A stretch of 64,000 nucleotides of DNA from Tricholomella constricta. Taxonomy: Eukaryota > Basidiomycota > Agaricomycetes > Agaricales > Lyophyllaceae. Of the stretch, positions 33,147-44,105 are shown piece by piece; the first letter of the stretch is position 1, and every line of letters begins with the position of its first letter. The notes below the pieces were generated by a model. That model ran no database searches. It was not told the DNA's origin and saw only the letters and a program-made list of their open reading frames with translations. The translations under genes and the position numbers were made by a program. The stretch covers positions 186,001-250,000 of the forward strand of contig JAACJP010000014.1 of the NCBI GenBank assembly GCA_013368375.1. The letters are read 5' to 3'.

Positions 33147-34494
33147 CGCAGAAATGTGCGTCGCACTGGCCCATCGCATCACAGAGCTCTTCGAGGGCGC
33201 TGCTGATCTGGGCCTGATCAATCTCCTTGCCAAAGATGCTGGCAACGACCCCCGCACCATCGAGGCACTGTGTGCAGTGCGCGATGCATGTATTCTTCAC
33301 GTTCCCTACCCAGGGACACTACCGTCGCCCCCGTTCCCTGCACCATCCGGGGGAGCGGGTCCGTTGACTTCTTCTGCAGCTAAGGGCAAGCAGCGCGATG
33401 GCGCGAAGCCCCCAGCTACACCAAACTCCAAACAGACTGATGCGGCTCCTGCAGCCACTAAGCCTGTCCTTAAGCGCAGCTACGCGCGCCCCACTCCAGG
33501 AGGTCCCCCACCCCCTATCCCTCGCCATTCGCGCCCCCTCTCTGGGGAACGTTTGCTGCTGCTGCGCGTCGGGCACCTGCCAAAACGCCAGCACCTACAA
33601 CAAACACTTCAGTCGAGGGCATACTTGCCCTTGCTAAGGTGTTCCCCGAGCTCTCTGCCTCAGAGATCTCGACTTTGTACCAACAGAACGTAAAGCGTTC
33701 TGCAGGTTCCCCATCCTCACCTCCACCCTCTAAACGGGTGAAGTCAACGACCCGCGGTCCCTCTCGTATGCAAATCATTGTGTATGCAGAGGCCACGTTC
33801 ACGGGCGACCTTTAAACGGTTGTCACCCCTCTTAACAATCGACTGGCATCCAACCGCCGTCGTCTGCGCGTCGCCCAAGCCTTTAGAGGAACGGGAGGCA
33901 TCGTACTGGCTACACAATCCACTCCCACAGCCGGGGACCTGCCCGTTGTTATTGACACGGCTGGTTCCAAGCAAACACAAAGGTCACGGCGGAAATCCCA
34001 GCGTCACGCTCCTATTTGAAGATCGTCAACGTCCCCTTCTTCCAGAAGGTGGGCGGGGCACCTATCACGCAGGATCTTGTGCATCCAAGCCCCGGGTTTC
34101 GAGGAACTTGCCGGCGTCGGATTCCTGCACAGTGTGGTTCGATATCTGGGACACCCAGTCTGGGGCCAACCTCAAGCAGCTTGTCAACAAACGCTTGTCG
34201 TTTGGTGGCCAGATCTGCATGATCCAACCTCCTGGTACGCCTCAGTGTCAACGTTGCTGGAAATGGGGCCACATTGACACACAATGCTCCTTGAACCGCA
34301 ATATTTGCGCGCACTGTGGGGGCCCCCACGGTTTGCAATACCACCGGGTGTTGGGCAGCTGCTGCAAAGCGAAGCCCAAAGCAAACCCTCCTGTTGAAAG
34401 CGACGCACCCTGACAAGGACTGCCCGCATTCCCCCAAGTGCGCGAACTGCGGCTGTGAGCACCTTGCAAATGCAAAGACCTGCCTGTATTTCTG
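33121..34494 (+). pseudogene. LINE ORF1, CCHC-knuckle protein, frameshifted (right arm)
   Basis: N-terminal helical part (SAEMCVALAHRITELFEGAA), Pro-rich linker, then knuckles CQRCWKWGHIDTQC, CAHCGGPHGLQYHRVLGSC and a last knuckle altered to CANCGCEHLANAKTC. Frame changes near 33500-33780 and 34410 break it. Confidence 0.75.
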
Positions 34495-34638
34495 ACACCG
34501 ATTTGAGCCCGAGATCAAGGGCAGATACGAACGAGACGCAGTAAGCAAACGCCTACAGCAGTCTCGATCCCCCACTGATGCAATTTCTAGGCGCAATCGT
34601 CCTAATTTGCATACTTCATCGTAATACAGTTGTGACTT

Positions 34639-35776
34639 ATGCCTAGTACAACAACTATATCACGTATATCTATACTGTCCCAGAACGTAAATCGAAACTA
34701 TGAGTTGGTTTCAAACATTCTGGAAGAACGCAAGTCGTCATTCGACCTCTTAATGATTCAAGAACCCCCATGGAACTTTGTACGGCGCCCCGTGTCAGCT
34801 ACCAACCCGGAAGGGGAGGCAGTGGTCGGTCCACCAATTCATCCAGACTGGATGGCCATCTTCCGGCACCCGAAAGGCGAGGATGATAGACCACGAGTCA
34901 TGACCTATGTGAACAAACAGCTAGCAGCAATGCAACCCGCGTTTCGCACAGACCTTGCAGACCACAGGGACATCCTGGTGCTCACGTTGTGGGGCGATAA
35001 TGTCATACGTGGACGATGGCTCCCTCATTGTCCAATCTAAAACATGGGATACAAATCTCATTAAACTTAAGGAAGCCTACGCAGTCGTCAATGAACTGGT
35101 GGATGCGATTGGTTTACTCCTTGAACATGACAAAACTGAAGTCTTTCATTTCTCCTGCAAAGCAACCGATGATAACCCTTCGATTGACTTAGGCTGTGCC
35201 CCCTACACAGAGGACACCCCACTCAAGCCAAAGCGCGTCTGGCGCTACCTTGGGTTCTATTTTGACAGAGGTCTTACATTCAAAGACCATGTCAAATACT
35301 ACGCTACCAAGTCACTCACCACGGTAAAAACCATGGTAATGCTTGGCAACTCATCGCGGGGGATTACCCCCTCTCAAAAACGTCTCCTTTACCGCGCCTG
35401 TGTGCTGCCCTTGGCCACGTACGGGTGCAGGTTATGGACATATAAAGGTGCTCGTAACAAAATGGTTATGAAGTCACTCGCCCAGATGCAACGCAAGGCG
35501 GCGCTCTGGATACTTGGTGCATTTCGCACATCTCCTGGTGGAGGGGTGGAAACCCTTGCAGGCTTACCACCTGTCCATCTGCACATCAAGAAACTGGTCG
35601 ATCGCTCTTTCGCCCAGACTCGTACACTCCTGAACACCCATCCAACACTCTCCCTCATGAGTACGCGGCATGGTCTGTTCAGAGGGGAGGAATTCCACCC
35701 CTGCGCCATATCAAGTATGGCACCCTCATTACAGAAGCGAGTTAAAAAAATCTTCTGTGATGGACGCGGAGGCTAA
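34639..35776 (+). pseudogene. LINE ORF2 with endonuclease-to-RT internal deletion (right arm)
   Basis: ORF2 start (MPSTTTISRISILSQNVNRN) to LTLWG, then a direct jump near 35000 to the RT loop MSYVDDGS and on through the RT C-terminal region to RVKKIFCDGRGG (stop 35774-35776). The two halves are in different frames. The region 35638-35776 is missing from the left arm. Confidence 0.8.
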
Positions 35777-36068
35777 CGCCTCTGTTGTCAATGAGCCCAT
35801 GAACCCCCTCCACGAGGAGGCCACCCCAGGGCAACGGGTTTCCGACTTGTTTGGAGCCCAAATCACCTATGACCTTGACATCCCCCGGGATAAAGAGGCC
35901 CTAGCTGATCGACGCAACCACTTGGATGCGCTTCGCACTGAGGGAGGCCTGGATCCGCGAACCGTCATGGTTACAGCGGACGCCTCGGTCCCCACTGACA
36001 ATCGACTCCAGGCAATTATTGCCTGCACCCTCATCCACGGGGACGTAGGTCCCAGTGTATCCCGGTAG

Positions 36069-37049
36069 GTGGCCGGCAAAGCCACCTCAGACGATGCTGA
36101 ACTCGCAGCCATCGCAATGGCTGTAGGCAAAGCACTTCAACGACCAGACTCGGACAGAATTCTGGTCTTCTCGGACTCAACCAAGGCCATTAAGTGGGCT
36201 TCGGATGCCAGTCTACATTCAGGTCAGATGCATTCAATTGCAATCTGCTCCAAACTTCGTACTTGGTTGTCTGACCATCCAGACCGCCATGTGCAATTCA
36301 TCCACGTCCCAAGCTGTTTGCGGTGGGATATTCACTTCTCGTCGCATGAGGCTGCTACGCAGCTGAAAGTGCCACAAGGACCTCGCTCGCGCACATCACT
36401 AGATTATGCACGCAAACGCACTGTTGAACAGATGCTAAAGGAATGGACTCGTCTGTTCCAGCAGCCTGAATACAGTGGCAGATCGTTCCTTCGAACAAAA
36501 AGGAAAGGCAAGCCAATAGCACCATCACACCTTGATGGTAGCCCATGGCTTAAAGTAATGGGCAAGTCAAATGCCCACACCGCTCGGATGTCTCGTAGCA
36601 TCCTCAATCACGCCCCTATTGGCGAGTACCGGAGGCAGTTTAACCTTTCTGAGGAGGTGAACTGCTCCTGTCGCAACGGGGGGCTCGAAACCAGAGCCCA
36701 CATCCTGGACCAATGTCCCAGGTACACGAGGAAGCGCCGGGCCCCGGCGCGCCTCGAACATAAGAATTACCTCGAATTCCTCGAGGTCAACCGGACTTTC
36801 GCTTTCCCAAGCGAAAATCCACCTCCACCCTTCCCCAAGGCCAGACCAAAGCGGAAACCACCTGATCAGGTGAATCGCCGCAGATTAGCACACCGCATGC
36901 AGCCTGACGAGGGCCTGCACGACCAACCAGCACGCCCAGAAGATCTCATCTGGGTACCTGAACTACTCCGCTTGCTACGGCGAGACGAAGCAATTGCTGC
37001 TGGACTGGTGTTTGCCGACCAGCAACAAGGCGCCGGGCTACTCGACTGA
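36069..37049 (+). pseudogene. LINE ORF2 RNase H and C-terminal region (right arm)
   Basis: RNase H: TSDDAELAAIAMAVGKAL, ILVFSDSTKAIKWASDAS; the domain's first D (TADASVPTDN, near 35975) lies upstream, separated by a stop near 36067. C-terminal CCHC-like zinc motif CSCRNGGLETRAHILDQCP precedes the 3' end, as in Tad/I LINEs. Stop at 37047-37049. Confidence 0.78.
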
Positions 37050-37340
37050 TTGGTACCTTACCGTCAGAAGGGGGCCTCGGGGTCATTCCTGTGGTACCTT
37101 CCCTCGGGAGGGCTAAGCTAGCCCCACCGCCAAGGCGGAGGGGTCCTTCTGCAACTTGGAACCTTTCAGCGAGCACACCCTCGCTATTTGGCAGATTATG
37201 CCTCCACACGGGACTCTTCCGAGCGGCCTGCATATCGAGATGCACACGTTACATGCAACACCATTACTGTCACTGTAGATATACCATGTACTACACACCA
37301 GCCGGACTGCGACCGGGCGCCGGGGTATAAATATGGATTT

Positions 37341-37341
37341 C

Positions 37342-37371
<30 letters not shown>
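37341..37371 (+). other. LINE poly(A) tail (right arm)
   Basis: Uninterrupted A-run of ~30 following GGGTATAAATATGGATTTC; marks the 3' end of the LINE insertion into E1. Confidence 0.85.
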
Positions 37372-37372
<1 letters not shown>

Positions 37373-38557
37373 GCGACCAGCGTCGCCCTCTGCCCCAACA
37401 CCCGACCCAAAGCGTTGGAAGGGAGATAAGGACGGATCGGACGATGCTGACGATGAAAACGCGTCCCAGGTGAGCAGGGACAGTACATCCATGCATACAG
37501 ATGACCCTGTTGCATTCTATGGACAATCAGGCGACGGGTCCCCCATAGGCCTCACTGGAGGTGATGGGGACATCAACAGCGATGCCAAGGCCATCTTCGA
37601 TTCCCTCTTATCGATCAAGGAGTGGCTCCACTACCGGGAGCGCTCTACATGGTCACTCTACCTTGCCAACTTTGACTTTGCCCTCCACCACCGTCCTGGA
37701 CGCAGCATGGGCAAACCCGACACGCTATCACGACGCGCCCATCATGGCGACGGAAGCGGCGACAATGCCGACATCGTACTCCTCAAGCCCGAGTTCTTCG
37801 TGATTCGCGCGACCGAGGGTCTTGTACTGGTCAGAGAGGAGGACGATGTGCTGAAAGCAATCCGCAAGGGCAATCGCGACGGAGCGCGGGAGGATGCGGT
37901 CGCGAAAGCGGCACAACTGGTCAAGGCATTTAAGATCGCTGGTCGCTCCCTATGCTTCGGCGAGTGGGGAGAGGAGGGCGGTCTGCTCATGTTCCATGTG
38001 CCTGCGCACCAAGCCACGTCGCCAACTCCCGGTTGGACAGTTGCAGCCGCTCCCGACCCCCGAAGGTCAATGGAATGTCGTGTCGGTGGACTTCATCACC
38101 GAACTCCCAGAGTCCAACGGCCACGACGCGATCATGAACGTTGTGGATTCAGTCGGAAAGCACACGCACTTCATCACATCGCATACGACCTGTTCGGCTT
38201 TGGGAGCTGCCAACCTCTACCGTCGCCACATCTGGAAGCTGCACGGTCTCCCCGACGCATTCGTCTCTGATTGAGGTCCACAGTTTGTCGCCGAGTTCAC
38301 GCGCGAACTGTACAGACTCCTGGGTATCAAACTGTTGGCTTCGACGGCGTACCACCTGCAGACCGACGGACAGACTGAGTGTGTCAACCAGGAGCTGGAA
38401 CAGTTCTTGCGGGTCTTCTGCAATGAGCGCCAGAACGACTGGGAGGACCTCTTGCCCGACGCCCAATTCAGTCACAACAACCATGTACATTCAGCGACGC
38501 AGCAGACCCCCTTCCTGCTCGACATTGGTCGGCATCCGCGCATGGGCTTTGAGCCGC
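37372..38557 (+). pseudogene. E1 Pol remnant: RNase H end, spacer, integrase core
   Basis: RNase H C terminus (WSLYLANFDFALHHRPGRSM), spacer (LLKPEFFVIRATEGLVL), a deletion that removes the zinc HHCC domain (LLMF joined to MCLRTKPRRQ-type sequence), then the integrase core: D in SVDFITELPE, D in DAFVSD, E in NQELEQFLR. A TGA at 38272-38274 sits where SDRGPQF is expected. The first ~260 bp (37375-37630) do not look like Pol. Ends MGFEPR at the inversion breakpoint. Confidence 0.8.
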
Positions 38558-39326
38558 GTACACCGACGCTTGGGTCGGAGCGTCGGGGTTGGGATCGTGA
38601 TCGGTCAGTAATGATCGCACAGGTCGGGAGACGGTCGGTGAGCATCGGAGGGCGCAAACGGGTGTTCCCCTAACATCACCCCCCCTTTTGAATCGCAATG
38701 ACTCAGTGCGGGGTAGCAGTGGCGAAGACAGCCAGGGATAGTGTGAATATGCCACGAATGTGGCAGGCAGCGTCGGGGTTGTCGCGGTGGAACTTTCGTA
38801 CCAGATCGGGGGCGGCGACATTTTTGCGAGGTTCCCAAGAAGCTTCTTTGTAGCCATAGCCCTTCCACAGGACTAGTTTTTTGCGGAAGGTTCGGCTATC
38901 GAGGATCTTTTCAACTTTGTAATGGGGTTCATCATCAATTACGTCGGGGGGCGGAGGGGGATCGGACAGACGACCTTCAATCGGATCAGGGATGGCGAGG
39001 ATGAGCTTCACGACGTGGAAGACTGGGTGGATGCGGACTGAGGCAGCAGGAGGCGGTATGCGAGCGGGCCAACTTGCCTTTGCACGACAAAAGGGCCAAG
39101 GTAGCGATGGGACAACTTCTTAGACGGTCGTGTGGTAGAAATGTCGGTCGCGTCCAAGTACACCTTGTCGCCAGGCTGGTAGTCAGGCGTTGGGGCGTGT
39201 CGCTGGTTGTAATACCGCTCCATGTCGTCTTTGGCCTTTGAAAGTGCCGCCTTGGCTTCCTCCTGTGCTTCCTTCATGCGCTCCACAAACTCGTCGGCCG
39301 ACTCATTCTTGGAAGCGCCCCGGTAC
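38558..39326 (-). other. Inverted segment of E1: integrase C terminus, chromodomain, PPT and LTR start
   Basis: On minus, 39328-39008 encodes ESADEFVERMKEAQEEAKAA and a GPY/F-like LSHRYLGPFVVQRQV; 39011-38703 encodes a chromodomain (HYKVEKILDSRTFRKKLVLW, KGYGYKEASWEPRKNV). Then comes the purine tract AAAAGGGGGGTGA (38676-38690) and the first ~118 bp of the LTR (38675 to 38558). Flanking sequence on both sides is E1 in plus orientation, and GTAC occurs at both breakpoints (38558-38561, 39323-39326). So one block of E1 has flipped. Confidence 0.85.
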
Positions 39327-39520
39327 ATACTTATACCTTCCTGTCGTTACTCCTCCTTCCAGCGCGTGCCCGATCCCGATGCCTGACATCCAGACGTCGG
39401 TCGCCTGACCTCGTGCCCGCACCCTGAGCCACGAGGATTGGACAGCGTCGGGCACGTGTACATACACGCACCGCTGACCATCTGATATCATTTACGTACC
39501 ATACACCCCAGAGGACCGGC
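39323..39520 (+). repeat. E1 3' LTR, middle part
   Basis: Matches the 5' LTR from GTACATACTTATACC to CCAGAGGAC; interrupted by E2 at 39521. CCGGC (39516-39520) is the E2 target duplication. Confidence 0.88.
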
Positions 39521-40003
39521 TGTCAGGAGATGAACTTTTTGATATCTAATCTCTCTTTATCTAATCAGGAAACCAATCGGACATCTTATCTAAGTAGATA
39601 GTTGTATGTAATGGATAACAGTCAGCATGACTGCGACACAGCATGGCTTACTCATGGCTTACTCATGGCTTACTCATGGCTTACTCATGGCTGACTCATT
39701 GCTTACTCAGAGCACAGTCCAACATGCTGCATCCACATGTTATTAACCAATAGCTGTATTCCCTCATGGACACATGTATATGGTACCATTCTAGCATGTA
39801 TCTTGTAAAGTAGTATATATAGGACAATAAACCATCCAGAGTCCTCATTCGAGTTCTCTTAGGATTTCCACTACTTCTAGTGTGAACACTTGAGATTACT
39901 AGAATAACCAACATCACTCTTATCCTCTTTCTCTTTCGCTCTCAATCTTACTAGTAGAGTATTCTTGTGGGAGCCCGCTATCATTAGTAGTGTTGCCCTA
40001 ACA
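39521..40003 (+). repeat. E2 5' LTR (483 bp)
   Basis: TGTCAGGAGATG ... TTGCCCTAACA. Contains four GGCTTACTCAT units near 39645-39690, a TATATATA at 39814-39821, and ATTCGAGTTCT at 39847-39857, 33 nt past the TATA start, complementary to the sequence after the LTR. Confidence 0.93.
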
Positions 40004-40005
40004 GA

Positions 40006-40016
40006 AGAACTCGAAT
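40006..40016 (+). other. E2 self-priming primer binding site
   Basis: AGAACTCGAAT, two bases after the LTR, is the exact reverse complement of LTR 39847-39857; 11 nt is the length used by Tf1. Confidence 0.7.
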
Positions 40017-40520
40017 CTCTCATCGCGCCCTCCCACCATTCTCAAGAAAAACCTTTGCACGTTTCCATTTCATCTACCACCAAAAACCTTACTCACCCCT
40101 TTACCTTTCTGGCACACCCCTATTCCCAATTCATACGACAAGGGTCCGTTTGAGGGTCTAGTAACGTTGAGCCCGACTAGCCCAAGGATTCCGAACAAGG
40201 AGTGCTGGCAGACCTTTGGGGAAACCACCTCGCCATCGCCGTGTGTGTTGTAGAAGACACGGGTTGGTTCGTACAGCAAAACGGAATAGGCGCCCACCCT
40301 CTGCACCTGTTGTCCGCTGCCTGTAGGCCTACAGGAGGTGAAGTTCAACACGTGTAACGGTTTTCCCAACATCACCTAAGGTCCAACTCGGGGTTGTGCG
40401 CCCGGACCAAGGTACTATCGAGCTTTCACCACGTTCCATCAACACCGAAACCCATCGGTGATCACATTCCCCTCTACAACCACCATACAGTCCTCCTCAG
40501 CACCATCACCGATATCCAAC

Positions 40521-41744
40521 ATGGAATACAATGCTTGGACCCCTCATTCTCCAGTACCCCTCAACATGCCGCCACCTGTTAACACCGCACCCCTGCCCAC
40601 TACATACCCTTCCTTTCCCCAAACCCAACCAGACCCAGCAGTAGCGGCATACATTGAGCAATTGGAACGACGAGCCGAAAACGCTGAAAGGCAATTACAG
40701 CAACAATCACACACATTTCACACACCCCAACACTTCACATCACGCCCTCATAGTATGGCTCACTCATCCCATCACTCTTCACCATGCCGACCCCTCCCCA
40801 CACCCCCACTTCAGATGCAACATCAGGGTAGTTACAAACACCCAAAGTTCGCTACTCCACCCAAATTCTCTGGAAGAATGGCAGATGCACAATCATTTGC
40901 CAATGCATGCAGACTCTACATTGGGGGAATGCCAGAACAGTTTGCAAACCCAAGATCCACAGTTTACTGGATACTAAGCTACATGCAAGACAACATGGCA
41001 GCAGAGTGGAGAGACAACCTCATTGAGGAACTCTACCAGGCAGAACAAGTGCGAGGAGAACCCTTGTTCAAAACGGTTGAAGAATTTTGGAACCTATTCA
41101 TGGCCGATTTTGGAGATCCAGATCTACAAAGTACCAAGATCTTGCAATTACGGACCATGACACAAGGAACAAAGATAATTGATCAACATGTGCAGGATTT
41201 CAAGAATGCCGCGCGAGGATCAGAATATGTGGGAACCCCGCTTGTTGAGGAGTTTAAGCGCTCTATCAATAAGGCGCTCAGAGAAAAACTCTCCAATGCG
41301 GAAACACCACCAGTAATCATACAACAATGGTACACAAGGACGATAGCATCAGACTGGCAGTGGCGAAAAACTAAAGCCGAGGAACAGCTTTATGCCAGAT
41401 ATGGAACAGGACACTTCAAAAAGACAGGAACAGGGTCCACATCATCGCAACCACAAGGAAATCGAAGCCAAACATGGAGAACTGGTACACAACAGACACA
41501 GACACAGCAAAATATCCCAACCAACCCTGCTCCAGCCCGTGATCCAAATGCAATGGACGTTGATCGAAATAAGCGAGGCCCAATCATCTGCTACAAATGC
41601 AGACGGCCTGGGCACATGGCCAAAGATTGTCGATCACGCATGGATGTACGAAACATGTCCTATGAAGAAATCATCAACTACGAACCCTTCCAAGAAACCC
41701 GCCATCGCTGCCCCCCCCCCTTACAAGTCCAGACACCACCATGA
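40521..41744 (+). CDS. E2 Gag with CCHC knuckle, C terminus lost to LINE insertion
   Basis: ATG at 40521 (MEYNAWTPHSPVPLNMPPPV) is preferred over the upstream non-ATG opening. Pro-rich start, a short coiled segment (AAYIEQLERRAENAERQLQQ), capsid (FANACRLYIGGMPEQFANPR, TVYWILSYMQDNMAAEWRDN, FWNLFMADFGDPDL), basic linker, and zinc knuckle CYKCRRPGHMAKDC. After MDVRNMSYEEIINYEPFQ the frame runs into C-rich LINE sequence and stops at 41744. The natural junction with Pol resumes after the LINE poly(A) at ~49402. Confidence 0.85.
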   Translation: MEYNAWTPHSPVPLNMPPPVNTAPLPTTYPSFPQTQPDPAVAAYIEQLERRAENAERQLQQQSHTFHTPQHFTSRPHSMAHSSHHSSPCRPLPTPPLQMQHQGSYKHPKFATPPKFSGRMADAQSFANACRLYIGGMPEQFANPRSTVYWILSYMQDNMAAEWRDNLIEELYQAEQVRGEPLFKTVEEFWNLFMADFGDPDLQSTKILQLRTMTQGTKIIDQHVQDFKNAARGSEYVGTPLVEEFKRSINKALREKLSNAETPPVIIQQWYTRTIASDWQWRKTKAEEQLYARYGTGHFKKTGTGSTSSQPQGNRSQTWRTGTQQTQTQQNIPTNPAPARDPNAMDVDRNKRGPIICYKCRRPGHMAKDCRSRMDVRNMSYEEIINYEPFQETRHRCPPPLQVQTPP

Positions 41745-43264
41745 CCGACGGAACGTCCTCGACCTCACCCACAATCCCCCCTGGACTCCCAACCAACCCC
41801 ACCGCCATCATCACGGCCACCACGAAAACCCCCGAGAGCGCCACCCCCCCCCAACACACCCTGGACCCGACAACGACCCCATACCCCCTCACGTCGAAGG
41901 ACACCGCTCCTCCCGACCCCAAGGGAAAGACCAAGGAGGCCCCTGCCACGGTAAGACCCTTCCCATGATGCATACCTCCGACTAAACACTTACACCATCT
42001 CCCCCCAGAAGAAAGAGAGGCCTTCCCCCAAGAAACCCCTCCCGACCTTCACCAAACGAAAGCCGGCCACGTCACCCACCCCTAACCCAGCCACACCTAC
42101 CCCCACCTCCCAACCAACCGATCCAGAGCCCACCCCCCCTGCCACTGCTGAAGACGTTACCATCATCAATGGCAAAACCATCCCCGCCTCAGTCCTCTTC
42201 CCCACACCCGAAGAAGGATGGCCAGAAACTTTCGGCACCGACGACGTCTACCTGACGGCACAACTCGACAACCCCTCACTCGAAGGATGGGAACAAATCA
42301 TCCTGGCAGAAGACGGCGACGTAGCACTCCTCACCGTCACCAATGCCCGCCCCACCAATCAATACAAATCTAGCGAGATAACCCGCATCCACCACTACCC
42401 CGACCTCATCACCCCCGATGGCGTCCACCCCAAAGTCGCAGTCTGCTCTCTCGCACCAGGTTTCCACGGCACCACCTCCCAGCCCATGCTCGTCTACAAT
42501 ACCCCCAAGGACGTCCTGGACATCCTCGTCGAAAGCCGGATCTTCCCCTTCAAAGACCATACACTTCTCCTCCACTCCGCAACAGCAACCCTCCCCCACT
42601 TCGTCATGACCATCGGCGGCACCGGCCACTCAGAAGACGCCGAAGGTGAAAGTGCCATCGCCGGACTCGTTGCCGAAGCCCTCCTGCGCAATGAGGCATT
42701 CATTAACTGGTTCCGCGACCCAGAGAACCAGGAACCTGGGATCGAGTACACCAACGACCTCATTCTTGAATAGGTGCACCACACCGTCCACAAAATCTAC
42801 GTCAGCCACCTACGCATCTCCGACTCCAACCGAAACTCCAGCGTCTTCCGCCTCTACCTCGCCCCTCCTATCGATGACCCCGCAAAAGTCAAGTCCCTCC
42901 ACTCAATTATCCACAAAAGCAGGTACTGGAGCCCATATGGAACAGCCAAAGCCCGAGACACCGACTTCGGCTGCGGCATCTGTAGAGGGCGCGACCACCC
43001 CACCAGCGCCTGCCCCCTCAAGAAAATCCCGGGCCTTGTAATCCCCATCCCTACTAACGCCCCCAACGCCCCTCCCCCTCCCCAAACCCAATACCCCCTT
43101 TCACCATCGTTGACCACCCCCTTCACCTTCGGTTCTACGAACCAAGGACCCAGTGACCCCCCCGCCAACAACAACCACTCCCGCTCCCTGGGCAGCAGCA
43201 CCTGGCAAGTGGTCAGGGGACGTGGAGGGCGTGGACGTGGCGCCCCGAGAGGACAAGGCCGCTG
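41741..43264 (+). pseudogene. LINE ORF1, CCHC protein, with predicted intron and in-frame TAG
   Basis: ATG at 41741 (MTDGTSSTSPTIPPGLPTNP). Reading past 41950 hits a stop, but removing 41951-42008 (GTAAGA ... CCCCAG, with CTAAAC branch-like site) joins in phase to KKERPSPKKPLPTFTK. It continues through VLFPTPEEGWPETFGTDDVY to TAG at 42771-42773, then the same frame gives YVSHLRISDSNRNSSVFRLY, a knuckle CGICRGRDHPTSAC, and an RG-rich end (GRGGRGRGAPRGQGR). It would bind LINE RNA. The TAG is probably a mutation. Confidence 0.7.
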
Positions 43265-44105
43265 AACGAGGCCACAACCACACTCCCCGACATCTGTCGG
43301 CTTACGACCTCGACGCCTCGGCCTCCGGCTACTAGTCGCGGCATAAGCCCCTCCTTACCTACTATTCCCTGCCCTGCTCTGCCACATACGGCCTAAGGTC
43401 TCTCGCCGTCGACTACCGTTCCCCCTACCTCATCTACCCCAGTTTCCTAGCTGCTGCCTACGTATCCTATTGCTGTACCACTACTCACCTAGTTACCACG
43501 AATGATCATGCACTGTCCAACTTTAAAAAATAAAAATATAAAATAAAATAATAAAAAACCCTGAGCAGAAACCATACACCATTTACCATAAGAAATACAG
43601 CCAATCCACTACATCCAAGAGTAGCGGGGCCCATCGCCGTAGCACGCGATACGACAACGGATCTATAAGCCCAAATACACTGCCCCAAGGGGTACAGGAA
43701 AGCCTATAGATCGGTACATTGAGTACCATTCACGCGCCATGCCAAAAGCGCACCCCTGGAAGCCTATTTAGGCTTGAGACCACCAGGCCGAGTGTCGGCG
43801 AAGTTGTAAAATCAAAGGACGCGTAGCCTTGGAACGCGCACCTAAGTAACTACGACATGGTCTCTGTCCGAGGCAGCCCGGGACAAAAAATAGGCCCCTA
43901 CTCGCAGCTCTGGTTGCCGCTCGAGTAGTTATGTGCAACCCCTACAAATTATATACTCCCCTCTTGCCCTGCTCCTGTTCACGACTGCTGCAGAGATTCT
44001 CCTCTCCCTGACACGACAGGAGACGAAAGTCCAACCCCGCAACGTCTCCCAGGTCCACCGCCAACCGAGGCCGGGAGACAGGGAGGGGACGGCAACACTA
44101 GACTC
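43265..44105. other. Spacer between LINE ORF1 and ORF2
   Basis: About 0.84 kb without a gene. It has an A-rich run (43524-43559) resembling a degenerate poly(A) tail, and a stretch at 43690-44100 rich in short complementary blocks, with ATTATATAC near 43950. This may be a long inter-ORF region, or the ORF1 part may be a separate insertion ending at the A-run. Confidence 0.45.

Larger units (their letters stand above)
31531..37371 (+). mobile_element. Scrambled Tad1-like LINE composite, right arm of the inverted repeat
   Basis: Near-identical inverted counterpart of 21419-26992, with the same fusion (RT fragment to ORF1 near 33146) and the same EN-RT internal deletion near 35000, ending in poly(A) at about 37341-37370. 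It starts within the endonuclease (TTATGTTCC), shorter at the 5' side than the left arm. It retains ~425 bp (35638-36062) absent from the left arm. No clear target duplication flanks it. Confidence 0.85.

Noticed and set aside
37188..37371. Start of a 360-codon ORF spanning the LINE tail into E1 pol
   Set aside because: The frame is open only because poly(A) reads as Lys; the two sides are different elements.
42418..42609. Ser/Pro-rich plus frame inside LINE ORF1
   Set aside because: It is an out-of-frame shadow of ORF1.
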